Part shown: piece by piece, positions 13,901-27,900 of the stretch
Position numbering within the stretch: position 1 is the first letter of the stretch
Layout: the number at the start of each line of letters is the position of its first letter
DNA from: Neoarius graeffei
Lineage: Eukaryota; Chordata; Actinopteri; Siluriformes; Ariidae
Length of the DNA stretch: 64,000 nt
Assembly (NCBI RefSeq): GCF_027579695.1
Contig: NC_083596.1
Coordinates: 53,024,086-53,088,085, forward strand
Direction: 5' to 3'
Notes under the pieces: generated by a model
Told to the model about the DNA's origin: nothing
What the model saw: only the letters and a program-made list of their open reading frames with translations
The model's database searches: none
Made by a program: the position numbers and the translations under genes

Positions 13901-16400
13901 GGCACGGTGAATTGTGTTCACAGATAATGTTCTCTGGAAATATTCCTGAGCCCATTTTGTGATTTCCAATACAGAAGCATGCCTGTATGTGATGCAGTGC
14001 CGTCTAAGGGCCCGAAGATCACGGGCACCCAGTATGGTTTTCCGGCCTTGACCCTTATGCACAGATTCTTCCAGATTCTCTGAATCTTTTGATGATATTA
14101 CGCACTGTAGATGATGATATGTTCAACCTCTTTGCAATTTTACACTGTCGAACTCCTTTCTGATATTGCTCCACTATTTGTCGGCGCAGAATTAGGGGGA
14201 TTGGTGATCCTCTTCCCATCTTTACTTCTGAGAGCCACTGCCACTCCAAGATGCTCTTTTTATACCCAGTCAGTCATGATGACCTATTGTCAATATTTGG
14301 GCACAATAATAGACAACAGGCTCAAATTTGATGTGAATATTGAGGTCATTTGCAAGAAGGGGCAACAACGTTTGTACTTCCTTAGGAAGCTCAATGTGTT
14401 TGGTGTTGATAAGGTTATGTTGTTTTTATTTTACAAATCTTTTATAGAATCTGTTCTCACCTTTTCTTTTATTGCCTGGTATGGGGGCATCAGTGTTAGG
14501 GATAAAAACAATCTCAGCCATATTGTAAAGGTGGCTGGGAAGCTGATTGGCTGTCCACGGTTATCCCTGCTGTCAATTTATGAGAAACAGGTCATCCAGA
14601 AGGCAGGGTCAATATTGGACTGTAAAGATCACCCTCTTCATTGTTCATCTGAAGCTCTCCCCTCAGGCCGAAGACTAAGAGTCCCCTTTTATAAGTCCAA
14701 TAGGACAAGACACTCTTTTATCCCTAGTGCAATACGTCTGCTCAATTTGCACAGTTTTGCTTTATTGCACACAAATGAGTCTGATGACCATGTGTCAGAA
14801 ATATAGATAGGCAAGACAGTTTCTTTATATTAGTTTGTCTATTTACATTAGTTTATGTCAGTTTTCCTTTTTGTGTCTTTGTGTATCTGTGTGCTGTTTA
14901 TGTGTATCTGTACCTGACTGTAAGACTAGTTTCCCTTTGGGACAATAAATTTAAACTGAACTGAATTGACCTAATGAGTTGCAATTTGGTCCTCCAGCTG
15001 TTCCTTTTTTGTACCTTTAACTTTTCCAGCCTCTTATTGCCCCTGTCCCAACTTTTTTGAGATGTGGTCTTGTCATGAAATTTCAAATGAGCCAATATTT
15101 GGCATGAAATTTCAAAATGTCTCACTTTCAACATTTGATATGTTGTCTATGTTCTATTGTGAATACAATATCAGTTTTTGAGATTTGTAAATTATTGCAT
15201 TCTGTTTTTATTTACAATTTGTACTTTGTCCCAACTTTTTTGGAATCGGGGTTGTACAATTGCCTTTACAATTGCACAACAGCCTACCTGTCTCATATCA
15301 GTCACATATTTCATATCGCGTGTGTAATATATCACACGCCGCCTGTACACCTCCACCCACAGTGTAAGTTCCAACATTTTATAACGCTATCTGTACAGTA
15401 TCGCTGGTCGATCAGAAGGAAGGCCAAGTAAGAATTTCATTGTACAGTGTAACTGCCTGTTTTACGATGCCTACGGCAATAAACTCTTGGATCTTGAACT
15501 GGAATCTTGAATTTTATCAGGTCAAGAATAGAATACCCTTTAACACACGATTGTTTTCATTTCAGAAATAATTGTTTAAATTTTGTTAGGAAATAATGAA
15601 TTATATTTTTGATGTTTGGTTTCCTTCTAGAGCTAAATTTTTATCAATAGGAACATGTTTGGTTGCTCTGTTCAGTAATTAGCAAAATATTCTTTAAAAG
15701 AAACTTTAACTAGAAGGGCACTCATTAGAGTGAATACCTCCGCCAAGCCACATATTCGGATTTGTATCAAAATCTAATCAATTGTTCCTTGGCCTATGAC
15801 CTACTTTTCCTCAAATTTCATCAAAATCTGTTCACTATTTTTTGAGTTACATTGGGAACAAACAAACAGAGGCAAAAACATAACCTCCTTCAACACAGTC
15901 GGCAGAGTTAAAGATTATCATTATTAAGATTACAGGTTGTGATCCAGCCTGGGGAAAAAAAAAAAAAGATTTATTTTTGTCAGCTTGTCTGCCCCCTGCA
16001 TACGGCGGTGTTTCTGGTGAGGGTACGTTGCTGGTACAGTTTACAGTTAGCGCTACTGACCTGCTAACAAAGCCTGATATGGAACAGACATCAAACAACC
16101 AATCTTCATGCTTTTTTTTCACTTTATTAAAATATTAAAATACATTTTAAATATATTTTAGGCACAAGTAAAGTAATATCCTCTCATCAGAACTAAAATG
16201 CCGGACAAACAGTACATGCCAACAAAATACAAATTACAAATACAAGCTGTGCGATTCTTGTGAGTGTGAAGTCCGACCCGCAAGTCTGACTCATAACCTC
16301 TGAGAGGGGAACATAAAAGAGTGAACAGAGCACGAGTTTTTACATGCTGACTCATTTGTTCCACCCTTTATAGACACGTTTTATCTAGTTTTATTCCATC

Positions 16401-16435
<35 letters not shown>

Positions 16436-16696
16436 TAAAAGCTCATGGGACAACGCTGTTTGTGTTGTTTTGCAGTGCAGCAACATCAACATCCCAAATG
16501 CTTCAGAGCTGCAGAGGGAGCACAGTGTTACATCAGTATTTCCAACACACACACACACACACTTTTTTGGGGGTCTGACCTTGATGGCACAGATAAATGT
16601 TAGTTGTTCATCTTAGCTGTTATTTAGCATGTTTAGGTTTCCAGACTCAATAGCCCTTTTTTTAAATTTACATAGTACAATCTGCAAAGACTTACA

Positions 16697-16736
<40 letters not shown>

Positions 16737-18471
16737 GGTGCAACAGTGTAAACAAATTAATAGATTTAATTAGCCTCAATATAGCTAATTATGTCTATTG
16801 TAGGTACAGTATTGGGGACTAGGTATAAGGGTAGTAATTAGCAGTTAGGGTTAATTTAACTCATTGCCTTCAGGTCTGACAGTAAGGCAGCCCACTGCAC
16901 AGCGAGGGCCAATCTCTCTTGGACCATCAGAGAGGCCAAGTGTAACGACACATCAAGAATCTCCAGTCACATCCTCAGCACCACGGGCACACAGCGCATG
17001 GGGCAAAGTATTCAGGCCATCACCAACTACAAAGCTCCATCACAACATCTGATCGATTAGCTGAGCCTGCTGGGTCTGAACACCTCCCTCTGCAACTGGT
17101 TCCTGGATTTTTTTTGACTGGGAGACCCCAGTCCCAGATCAGCAACATCACCACCACATTGAACACCGGTACTGCCTGGGGCCGCAGGCTCAGTCCGCTG
17201 CTGTTCACCCTGCTGACTCGTGACTGTGCTGCAAGGTTCAGCTCCAATTGCATCAAGTTTGCTGAGGACACTACAGCTGTGGGCCTCATCAGCACCAATG
17301 TTGAGTCAGCGTACACCCAAGTGGACCGGCCACTGCACACCAATGGAACAACTGTGGAGTCAAAAGCTACAAGTGTTTTTGTGTGAACATCACACAGGAC
17401 TTTTCCTGGACTCTCAACACCACCTGCTTAGCCAAGAAGGCCCAGCAGCATCTCTACTTCCTGTGGAGGCTGAAGAGAGCCAAAATCCCCTCTCCCATTC
17501 TCACCACCTACTACAGAGGAACAACAGAGAGCATCCTGATCAGCTGTTTCACTGTCTGGTATGGGAACTGCACGACCACAAAACCCTACAGTGAACTGTA
17601 AGGACAACCAACAAGTGGTCTCTCTCTACCCACAATCGATAGCTCCTTCAACAAGCCCTGCATCTGCAAAGCCACCAGCATTGTGGACGGCCCCTTTCAG
17701 CGCTCTCACTGACGCTTCACACTCCTGCCATCTGGCACAAGGTACTGGTGCATCTGTGCTACTGCCAATAGACTCTACAACGGCTTCCTTCCTGAGGAAG
17801 TCAGAATATCGAACATGCTTCCCAACACTCACCTGGACTAATCAAACCATCCCGAATTCAGCAGGACATTACAGAAGAATTGATCAAAATGTTGATTATT
17901 CTTGCATGTTTGACTATATACCAAAAAAATTACAAATATTTTGATGACAGTGTATGGTATTTTCTGTTCTGTAAAAAATAAACACTTTAATACCATCATC
18001 ACCTTGTACTCAGTTTTCAGGTTTATTAAAGGACGCAAATTTATATTTTCATAAATAACGGTAAATTTTTACAAAAAACAAGTAATACCTGTCGGAAGAT
18101 TAGCAGCGTAGTTATAATTCTGTTCAATCCTTCCATAAGCCAATCGGAAATCACAGCCGGCTCAAGGGGCAGGCCAATGTCCACATGTTTTGTGTTACAT
18201 TTCTGTGATTGTGTAAATATACAAACCTGTTTATGATTCCGCCGACGTATATTGTTGAGTCTTTGTGCAAAGTAGAAGATGAAGTAGCACACAGTTGCTG
18301 TGGTGATGATGAAGAAGGAAATGGAGATGAATAAGAGGGAATAGTGACTCATCCACAAGCCATGCTGAACCCCCACCTCTATCGTCATGGAGATGGACAC
18401 ATCCTTCTGCAACAGCTCCACCAGCGCCATTCCACGAGTATTACCAATCATCACTGCTACGATTGAGGTCC

Positions 18472-18520
<49 letters not shown>

Positions 18521-21500
18521 CACAACCAACAGAGATCACACACTAGGAGCCTCATGTAGAATTCACACTGAAATGTAGCATATGCACACATCAAAAAATT
18601 CAGATGTATGAAACTGCACAAGCAGGATTCCACACACATTTTATGCCAATCAACAAGAAACTGAGTGCACATGCACCACACTCCAAACCCCTCACCCATC
18701 CCCCTCTCCTCCCTCAATTACACCAATTTTAATATGCTAATGAAGACTACACCTCTTCAGATTCAGGAAATATCATAAAAGCAAGTAGCAAGTTGGCCAA
18801 GAAAAAAAAAGAAAATAAATTTCAGTGAGTAAGAGGAGGAGGTTCTGCTTTCAGAAGTAGAGTCCAGAAAAAAATATTTTATTTGCCACTTTGTCCTCTG
18901 GGGGGCGGCACGGTGGTGTAGTGGTTAGCGCTGTCGCCTCACAGCAAGAAGGTCCTGGGTTCGAGCCCCGTGGCCGGCGAGGGCCTTTCTGTGCGGAGTT
19001 TGCATGTTCTCCCCGTGTCCGCGTGGGTTTCCTCCGGGTGCTCCGGTTTCCCCCACAGTCCAAAGACATGCAGGTTAGGTTAACTGGTGACTCTAAATTG
19101 AGCGTAGGTGTGAATGTGAGTGTGAATGGTTGTCTGTGTCTATTGCCGCTTTTCCACTACAAACGCGGCTGAGTTGGGCTGAGCCGTGCCGTGCTGAGTT
19201 GGGCTGTTGGAGTTGCATTTCGACTACAACCGCGCTGAACCGTGCTGGCTGGAAGTGGGTGGACACATTGGGTGGAGTTAGCGAAAGTGGGTGGACGTCA
19301 GGTGATGTCGTTAAGCAGCGCAAACAGTGACATCAGTGAGCTTTTAAGCGGTAGTCTCACGACCCGAATAGTAAACAATAAACATGGAGTCGTTAGTGTT
19401 GCTGGTCTTGGTGCTGTGGCTTGTTGTCACCGACAACGCCAACAGATACTGGCAAGAGTGTATAGATGAGGCGAGGCGCATAAGGCTTCAGAAATTCTCG
19501 TAATTCTTCTTCTTCCGGGTTTGCGGTGTTTACAGATCCCAGCGCGCTCGCGGGGCGTGTGTGGGCATGTGAGGACACTCCTCCTCACCAATCAGTGCAC
19601 AGGGGAGTGTCTGCTCACGCCCCCAGCCTCACTCAGCACGGCTTGGCTCGCTTCAGCCCCACTCCAAAACGGTGCGGGTTTTAGGGGCTAAGCAGGGCTG
19701 AAGCGAGCTGAGTCGTGCTGGTTTTTGGTAGTCGAAACGCGAGCCGTGTCGGGCTGAAGCGAGCTGAAGTGAGCTGAAAAAGGGTAGTGGAAAAGGGCCA
19801 TAAGTGTCAGCCCTGTGATGACCTGGCGACTTGTCCAGGGTGAACCCCGCCTTTCGCCCGTAGTCAGCTGGGATAGGCTCCAGCTCGCCTGCGACCCTGT
19901 AGAACAGGATAAAGCGGCTACAGATAATGAGATGAGACTTTGTCCTCTGGCATTAATAATATAAAGGGAGTGGGATAGTGTGGCAGAGGCCGTTGGAGGG
20001 GGGAATTATGTAAAGAATCAAATCAAAAAGTGTTAGGAGTTGGCGCATGTGCATTCTGTGCTATGCACTTCCTGGTTCCAAGTTGTTTGCGACGAGTCTT
20101 TTTTCTGCAAGTGTTGGCATTAATCTTTTTTTTTTTTTAATTTCTACAAATAATCTTCCAGTATCCTCTTCATTTTTTTTTTTTTTACTGTACTTTCACT
20201 TTCGTTTTCCCGATTTTTTTTCCTTTCTTTTTTTTTCGGAAGAACGCCAAGACCGGAAGCTTTCTTTTTTCTCCTCCTGCGTAAAGACCACAAGTGGAGG
20301 CCATCCCCATTGGATCTGCTTTAATATCAACAGATCTTTGATTAAGGTACGTGAATCTCTTCATCATGGCACACCTTCAGCTTGTTCAGTGTGCTGAGTG
20401 CAGGATGTTTAGTCATTCTTCCTCCGTCGCTAGTGACAGCTTTATTTGTGGTAAGCACCAGCTGCACCAGCAGCTTTAGTCAGGTGTATACCGGGAGCCA
20501 GGGCGCCGGACATAGCAGGTGATCTTAGGGTCCTAGGCAAGCACAGGTTCTCAAAGATAGTTATCCATGCAGGAGCTAATGATATACGCCTTCGTCAGTC
20601 TGAGGTTACTAAGAGTAACTTTGTAGAGGTGTTTAAATTAGTGAAGGCGATGTCCGATGCTGTAGTATGCTCTGGCCCCATCCCAATGCGGCGTGGCGAT
20701 GTAGCTTACAGCAGGTTATGGTCACTGCTGGTTGGCCAGGTGGTGCTCTGAAAACAGTGTGGGCTTTATAGATAATTGGACTAATTTTGAGGGCACTGCT
20801 GGCCTGTTAGGGCGGGACGGTATCCATCCCACTCGGGAAGGTGCTGCTCTCATTTCCTGCAGCATAGGTCATAGTCTCAGAACAGGCCTAGTTAATTTCT
20901 GACAATCCAGAGCCAAGGCCAGGGAGCAGACAAACAGGCTAAACCGACTGTCTGCTAGCTGCACAGAGTCGTCACTCAGGGTCCACTACATCGAGACTGT
21001 GTCTGTTCCCCGAGCTCAACAAAAAGGTAGAAATAGAGAGTTTGTTCCAGTAACCTAATCAATATAAAATTAGATCATACTGACTGTACAGCTGCTGCCA
21101 GCACCTTTGATCTAAAGGTGGGGCTATTAAATATTAGATCTCTTACATCTAAAGCGCTAATGGTTAATGAACTCATTACTGATCAGGAGTTTAATGTACT
21201 GTGTTTAACTGAAACATGGATTAAGCCAAATGAATATATAGCATTAAATGAAGCGAGTCCTCCTGGATACAGTTATATACACCAGCCTCGTCTAACTGGC
21301 AGAGGAGGAGGCGTCGCGGTTATTTATAACGATTATCTAGGTGCAACACAAAAACCTGGTTATAAATTTAATACATTTAAAAGTTCTTCATACTCATATA
21401 ATGTATGTAGCCTCGAAAAATAGGTCTACTCAGTTAATTGTGTTATTTATTATTTACAGGCCCCCGGGGCCATATTCTGAGTTTCTTTCTGAATTTGCAG

Positions 21501-24134
21501 ATTTTATCTCAGATCTGGTTATTTCCTTAGACAAAGCTTTAGTTGTCGGAGATTTTAATATTCACTTCGATAACCCAGAAGACCCTTTGAAAACAATTTT
21601 TGTGTCCATTTTAGATTCAGTAGGGATTAATCAGAATGTCATAGGATCGACCCATAATGGTGGTCACACCCTCAATCTAATGCTAACATTCAGGTTAAAG
21701 GTAGAAAATATAGTCACACTTCCACAGTCTGAAGTTATGTCAGATCATTATCTCATCTCATTCAAACTATGTCTGAGTAATAATATATGCACCTCACCAC
21801 GCTACTGTATTAAACGTACTTTCACGTCAACTACTGCACAGAGCTTTATAAATGATCTCCCAGAGTTATCGACTTTGATTGGGTCACTGTCAGCCCCTGC
21901 AGAACTTGATCAGGCAACTGAATGCTTAGAGTCAACATTCCGACATATTTTAGATAATGTAGCTCCTCTAAAAAGGAAAATGGTCAGAGAGAAAAAAAAA
22001 AAAATTAGCACCCTGGTATAATGATGACACTCGCACATTAAAACAGACCACTCGAAAATTGGAACGTAAATAACGTCAAACAAAATTGGTAGCGTTCAAA
22101 TTAGCGTGGAAGGAGAGCTTCCTGAAATATGGAAAAGCTCTTAGTGCTGCGAGATCAACATATCTCTCCTCCCTAATAGAAGATAACAAAAATAATCCTA
22201 GATTCCTATTTAATACTGTAGCAAAATTAACCAGGAATAAGTCTGTCGGTTTGTTTATTTAATTTATTGCCATTTTAGCATCTGTGGCTATTTTATGGCC
22301 AAAGTAGGTAAAAATAAATATTACACAATATTTTTTTTAAACAATCAAACAAATAATTTAAATAAGTTTTTTTAACAGCAATACAAGTTAGAAAGTTTAA
22401 AACTTTTAAAGGTGGGACCTTAGAAAAGATGTTTACAGCATTATCTTCGACTTCTTTGCTTGCTTTGAGGCAGACAACAGCACCACGGCACAGAAGACCC
22501 CACCACCTCCCGGCGACCAGGTGTTGACGCTGTCCCCAGACAGTATGAGGAGAGCTCTCAGGACGACAAATGCACAGAAAGCCCCGGGTCCTGATGACAT
22601 TCCTGGTCGCGTCCTGAGAGACTGTGCCGAGGAGCTCACAGATGTCTTTACAGACGTCTTCAACATCTCATTGAGCCAGGCTGTTGTCCCCACGTGCCTC
22701 AAAGCCACCACCATCATCCCGGTCCCGAAGAAGCCGTCTCCCTCCTGCTTCAATGACTACCACCCTGTTGCACTCACTCGCATCCTCATGAAGTGCTTCG
22801 AGCGGCTAGTCATGCGGCATATCAAGTCTGCCCTCCCCCCCGCCCTGGACCCTTTCCAGTTTGCATATCAGTCCAACCGTTCGACCGATGACGCCATCTC
22901 CACTGCCCTCCACTCAGCCCTCACCCACCTGGAGACAAAAGACTTGTATGTCAGAATGCTGTTCATAGACTTTAGCTCAGCATTCAACACAATCATTCCT
23001 CAGCAGGTCATTTGTAAACTGGACCAGCTGAGACTCAACACCTCCCTGTGCAACTGGCTGTTGGACTTCCTGACGGGGAGACCACATGCTGTACGGGTCA
23101 GCAGCAACTCCTCCAACACCATCACATTGAACACGGGGGCCCCCCAAGGATGTGTGCTGAGCCCCCTCCTCTTCACTCTGCTGACCCACAACTGCACACC
23201 AACATCCAGCTCTAATCTCTTCATTAAGTTTGCGGACGACACGACTGTGGTGGGTCTCATCAACAATGGCGATGAGACAATCTACAGGAGTGAGGTGAGC
23301 CGCTTGGCCATGTGGTGCAGGGACAACAATCTCTGCCTGAATGTGGAGAAGACGAAGGAGATTGTTGTGGACTTCAGGAGAGAGCACACCCAGCATGCTC
23401 CACTATCTATCGACGGTGCTGCAGTGGAGAGGGTGAGCAGCACCAAGTTTCTGGGTGTGCACATCTCTGAAGACCTGTCCTGGAGCAACAACACCGCAAC
23501 ACTGGCCAAAAAAAGCCCAACGGCGTCTGTACTTCCTCCGCAAACTGAGGAGAGCAAGAGCCCCGGCCCCCATCATGCACACATTCTACAGAGGCACCAT
23601 CGAGAACATCCTGACCAGCTGCATCACCGTGTGGTACGGCGCCTGCACCGTGTCCTGCTGCAAGTCTCTGCAGCGCATCGTGAGAGCAGCTGAGAGGATC
23701 ATTGGTGTCTCTCTCCCTTCTCTAATGGAAATCTATAACTCCCACCTCACCCGCAAAGCCATCAGGATTGCAGGTGACCCCACCCACCCATCTCACAGCC
23801 TTTTCAGCCTACTGTCGTCGGGGAGGAGACTGCGGAGTCTCCGGGCCAAAACCAGCAGGCTCAAGAACAGTTTCTTCCACCAGGTGGTCAGGAGGCTCAA
23901 CTCCCTTCCTGTTCTGCCCCTCCTCCCCCCTCTGCCCCCTGCCACAGATTCTGCTCGCACACCCCCCTGCCCCCCCTTCAGCATCTGACATCATGTCACC
24001 CTCACAGTTTCCCCCCCCAACACACACACTCACTCTCAACATTCATTAACACACTGAACTCAGAGACTGCACATTTCACTTTACCTCGCTCATTTGCACT
24101 ATTCCGCACTACCTCATCTTAACAGCTATTATAT

Positions 24135-24187
<53 letters not shown>

Positions 24188-25364
24188 TAAGGGCTGGGAA
24201 TATTAACGCGTTAATTGCGATTAGATTAATGTAAATTGTGATCGCGAATATTTTTTTTTAATCGCGATCAGAGTTTACCAGCATTTTCCGCACTTGTACC
24301 ATCCACATGCAGCTCCTCTGGTTGTATTAATTAAACTCATTTTCGGTTAAACGCGCCATTTCGAGTTTGCTAGTCTTTTGTTCCTTCTACGCATCCGTAG
24401 GCAGCTCGAGTGGAAGCGTGTGGTTTCCATCGAGTCGTTGGCATTGGCATGGAAGGACACGCTGTTGTCTTCAGTTTAGTCCTCTTTTGTGATGGATAAG
24501 CAACGGTTTTCTGGACCTCTGAATGGTTTGTTTGAATTTAAGTTCTGAAGTGCTTTGTATGGTTATTTATTTTTTTATGGTGACATTTTATTTTTGAAGA
24601 AGAGAGTGGCCTGACATTACATTGTTCATAGTCAAATCTGAAGTAGAGACAAGTGGGTCTACATGGCACTTTTTCTGATTTTTTTCTTGTGTTCATTTAT
24701 TTACAATTTCTCCAAAGTAGCCAGTCATTCATTCTTAATACTTGTTTTCCTTTCTCTACACTCTTTTTGAAATAAAAAAGGCCAAAAGATAAATTCTGCT
24801 TTTGTCTCTGTCTTCATTTTATTCCAATTTAAGACACAATGGTCAGAAATACTTTGCATTGTGGGTTTAACTTTAGATTCGAACGGTCTTACTGCAAAAT
24901 ATCAATTTTACACATGCAAAGTAAATCAAGATTAATCGCGATTAACTATGAAATTTCTGAGATTAGTTGCGATCAAGAAAATTAATCTTTTGACAGCCCT
25001 AATATATAAGGGCTGAACGATCTATCATTTTCGACCGAAAATTGCGATCTCAGACAACACGATTTTGGGATTGTCAAAGCCGTGGTTTTTCTCAGTGCTC
25101 CTAAACTGACCCATGTTTTGTTTCGTCAATAAATTGTCCTCATTTTTTACACTACAGACAAAAAAAATGACATCTGTGTGTTCAGGAAAGCCTTGTGGCA
25201 CTCAGTGTGAAAGAATTTTGTGAGTATCTCCTTCCGTTTTCGTGTAAATCCCCATTGTTTGGAGGGAGCGCTGAGGGAAAACTGCTCTTTCTGTCTCTCT
25301 GCTCGCAGCGTGCGGGTGGGGGAGGGGCTGCTCGCTCTCACACACACATGGGAGGGAGGGGCTG

Positions 25365-25401
<37 letters not shown>

Positions 25402-27869
25402 GAGTGTTTAGTCCATGTCTAGTTCTTATCTAGAGTGTTTATACTGCTTATTTAAATTATTCTATTTTTATTTATTGCATTGCCTGTTTGCACAGTGGGT
25501 CAGAGAGGACTGAAATTTCATCTGTGCTGTATGTCGTGCATGTATAGCACATTTGACAATAAAGTTGACGTGACTTGACTTGATTATCTTCTTTATAAAA
25601 CTGCTGCCTTTTAATTCTCAGGATAGAACATGATAATAAAATGTGCTTAATTGATAAAGGCCTGTTGCAAAAATGACACAGTGGAAGTTCACCTCCAGTC
25701 AACAAAAAACAAAAAAAACAAACAAAAAAAAAACGAGTCTAGAACGTCCAATTCTACATCTAGTATAGACTACTTGAGTATGCCTAGATGAAAAAGAAAA
25801 CATTAGTCTCTTCTTAACAGTGTGACATATTTCATATAATTTATCATCAAGACATTCATCCCATTCAGATTGCCATTTATCAGAGATATAAGAACACAAT
25901 ACAGGTTTAATATCTGAGGCAGGGATTTGACATTCGGTAACTTCTTCACTCAAGGCTCTTTTGGCAGCACTGTCTGCCTTCTTGTTGCCACTCAGACCCA
26001 CATGGCCAGGAACCCAACAAAAAACAATGTTCAAATTTAAAATTTTTTAAAAGTTCCACTTTTTCAAGTATTCGCACAATCAAAGGATGATCAGTTTTTA
26101 AAAACTCCAGTGCCTGAAGACATGATCTAGAATCTGTACAAATCAAAGAATACTGTCGATTGGTCTTTTCTATGTATTCAAGAGCTAAAAGCAAGGCTCG
26201 AGCCTCAGCTGTAAAAATAGAACATAGTTCTGGAATACGTAGGCCACACTGATTTGATCCAACTGCTATTGCTGATGACACACAGTTATCCATTTTTGAG
26301 CCATCAGTATAGATGGGAGCGTGTAAAGGGAAACGCTGTCGTACATCAAAAAACCTATTCTGATACTCATTTGGATGGGTGACTGATTTCTTCCTGTGAC
26401 TTAAATCCTTTATAATTTCAGGTCGTCTCAAAATCCAAGGGGGAACAGAACAAAAATATGTGTTGGTGTTAGACTGTCCAAATTAACATTCAAGTCCTCA
26501 AGGAAAGGTTTTATTCTAATTCCAAAAGGTCTGATATACTTTGGTCTAGCCTCATAAAATTGCAAAAACTGGGGTTGAAAAACTAGAATAGGCAGGATTC
26601 TCTTTGCATGCTTTAAGTTTGATTGCATACTGAAGAGCCAGCTTCAAGCACCGTAACTGGAGGGAAGGTTCATTTGCTTCCACATAAAGACTCTGAACTG
26701 GGGAAGTTCTAAAAGCTCCCAAAATCAGCCTTAAACCTTGATGACGAACAGTATCCAACATCTGAATGTATGATTTCCTTGCTGATCCATAGACAACGCT
26801 CCCATAGTCCAAACGGGACCTCACAAGTACTCTGTAAAAGATGCAACGGCACGGTACACTCTGCTCCCCACTTTGTTTTTGCCAGTACTTTTATAATATC
26901 CAAAGTTTTAAAGCATCTCTTCTTTAGACATTTCATATGTGGAATGAAAGATAGTTTATTATCAAAATTAAAGCCAAGGAATTTGACCCCTTTCACCACT
27001 TGAATTTCTTCACCATCCACATGGAGGGAAGGGTCATGATGTAAGGACCGAAGTTGACAAAAATGTGTACATACAGTTTTAGATTTAAAAAACTTGAAAC
27101 CATTTTGAATTGACCATGTACTGATCTTGTTTATACAGTGCTCAGCGTAAATGAGTGCACCCCCTTTGACAAGTAACATTTTAAAAACAGTATCTCAATG
27201 AACACAATTTCCAAAATGTTGAAAAGACAAAATTTAATATAACATCTGTTTAACTTATAGCGTGAAAAGTAAGGTTAATAATATAAACTTAGATTACACA
27301 TTTTTCAGTTTTACTCAAATTAGGGTGGTGCAAAAATGAGTACACCCCACAACAAAAACTACTACATCTAGTACTTTGTACGGCCTCCATGATTTTTAAT
27401 GACAGCACCAAGTCTTCTAGGCATGGAATGAACAAGTTGGCGATATTTTGCAACATCAATCTTTTTCCATTCTTCAACAACGACCTCTTTTAGTGACTGG
27501 ATACATACATGTATCTTCTCTTGATACATACTTTCTCCAGCTTTGTGTCTTAGTTACATTAATGGTCCTACGTGCTTGAGCTCGGCCGATTTTCAATTTA
27601 GTAAGATTTTCAGTTGTTGGATACTTGTTAAAAAAACTCTCTCTGCTTTTTTTCCAGGATTCAAAGACCTTTTTACAGTTATCATCAAACCATGGGTTGG
27701 ACCTATGGTATGGCTTTCCTGAGGTCTTTGGGACCGTTTCATCTGCAATTGCAATTCATGTTTTAGTGAAATGGTCAACAGGATTTTCAATATTTTGGGG
27801 CATTTGACTGAGTTGATCAGCACAAAGATCTTGAAAAAGATTCCAGTTCGCTTTTTTAAGTTGCCACCA

Positions 27870-27900
<31 letters not shown>

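Larger units (their letters stand above)
12979..15254 (-). mobile_element. Tc1-like DNA transposon, near full length, interrupted
   Basis: Inverted terminal repeats of about 200 bases start CAACCCCGATTCCAAAAAAG (12,979) and end with the complement at 15,254, flanked by the TA duplication typical of the family. The minus strand carries a DD34E transposase in two frames. A LINE fragment (about 14,270-14,970) sits between the transposase start and the right-hand terminal repeat, flanked by GACCTA. A solo terminus of the same type occurs near 28,090-28,130. Confidence 0.92.
9900..15510 (+). mobile_element. L2/Rex1-like LINE relic split by later insertions
   Basis: Linker/RT pieces lie at 10,147-10,350 (a [14 protein letters not shown] stretch, typical of the RT-upstream linker, ending ...EQLNKFY). 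RT-derived pieces follow at 12,120-12,790 ([13 protein letters not shown]). The 3' UTR continues at 12,800-12,978 and 15,257-15,510 with a GAATTTCATTGTACAGTGTA tail. The body is interrupted by a Tc1-like remnant, a SINE and another LINE 3' end (10,441-12,119) and by a Tc1 element (12,979-15,254). Heavily decayed. Confidence 0.6.

Noticed and set aside
13148-15254. Tc1 transposase and the other RT frames as host genes
   Set aside because: Terminal repeats, target duplications and family motifs show they are mobile elements; most have frameshifts.
20047-20397. 116-codon Phe/Ser-rich plus-strand frame
   Set aside because: Driven by poly-T runs in the 5' region of the L2-type element; no conserved motif.
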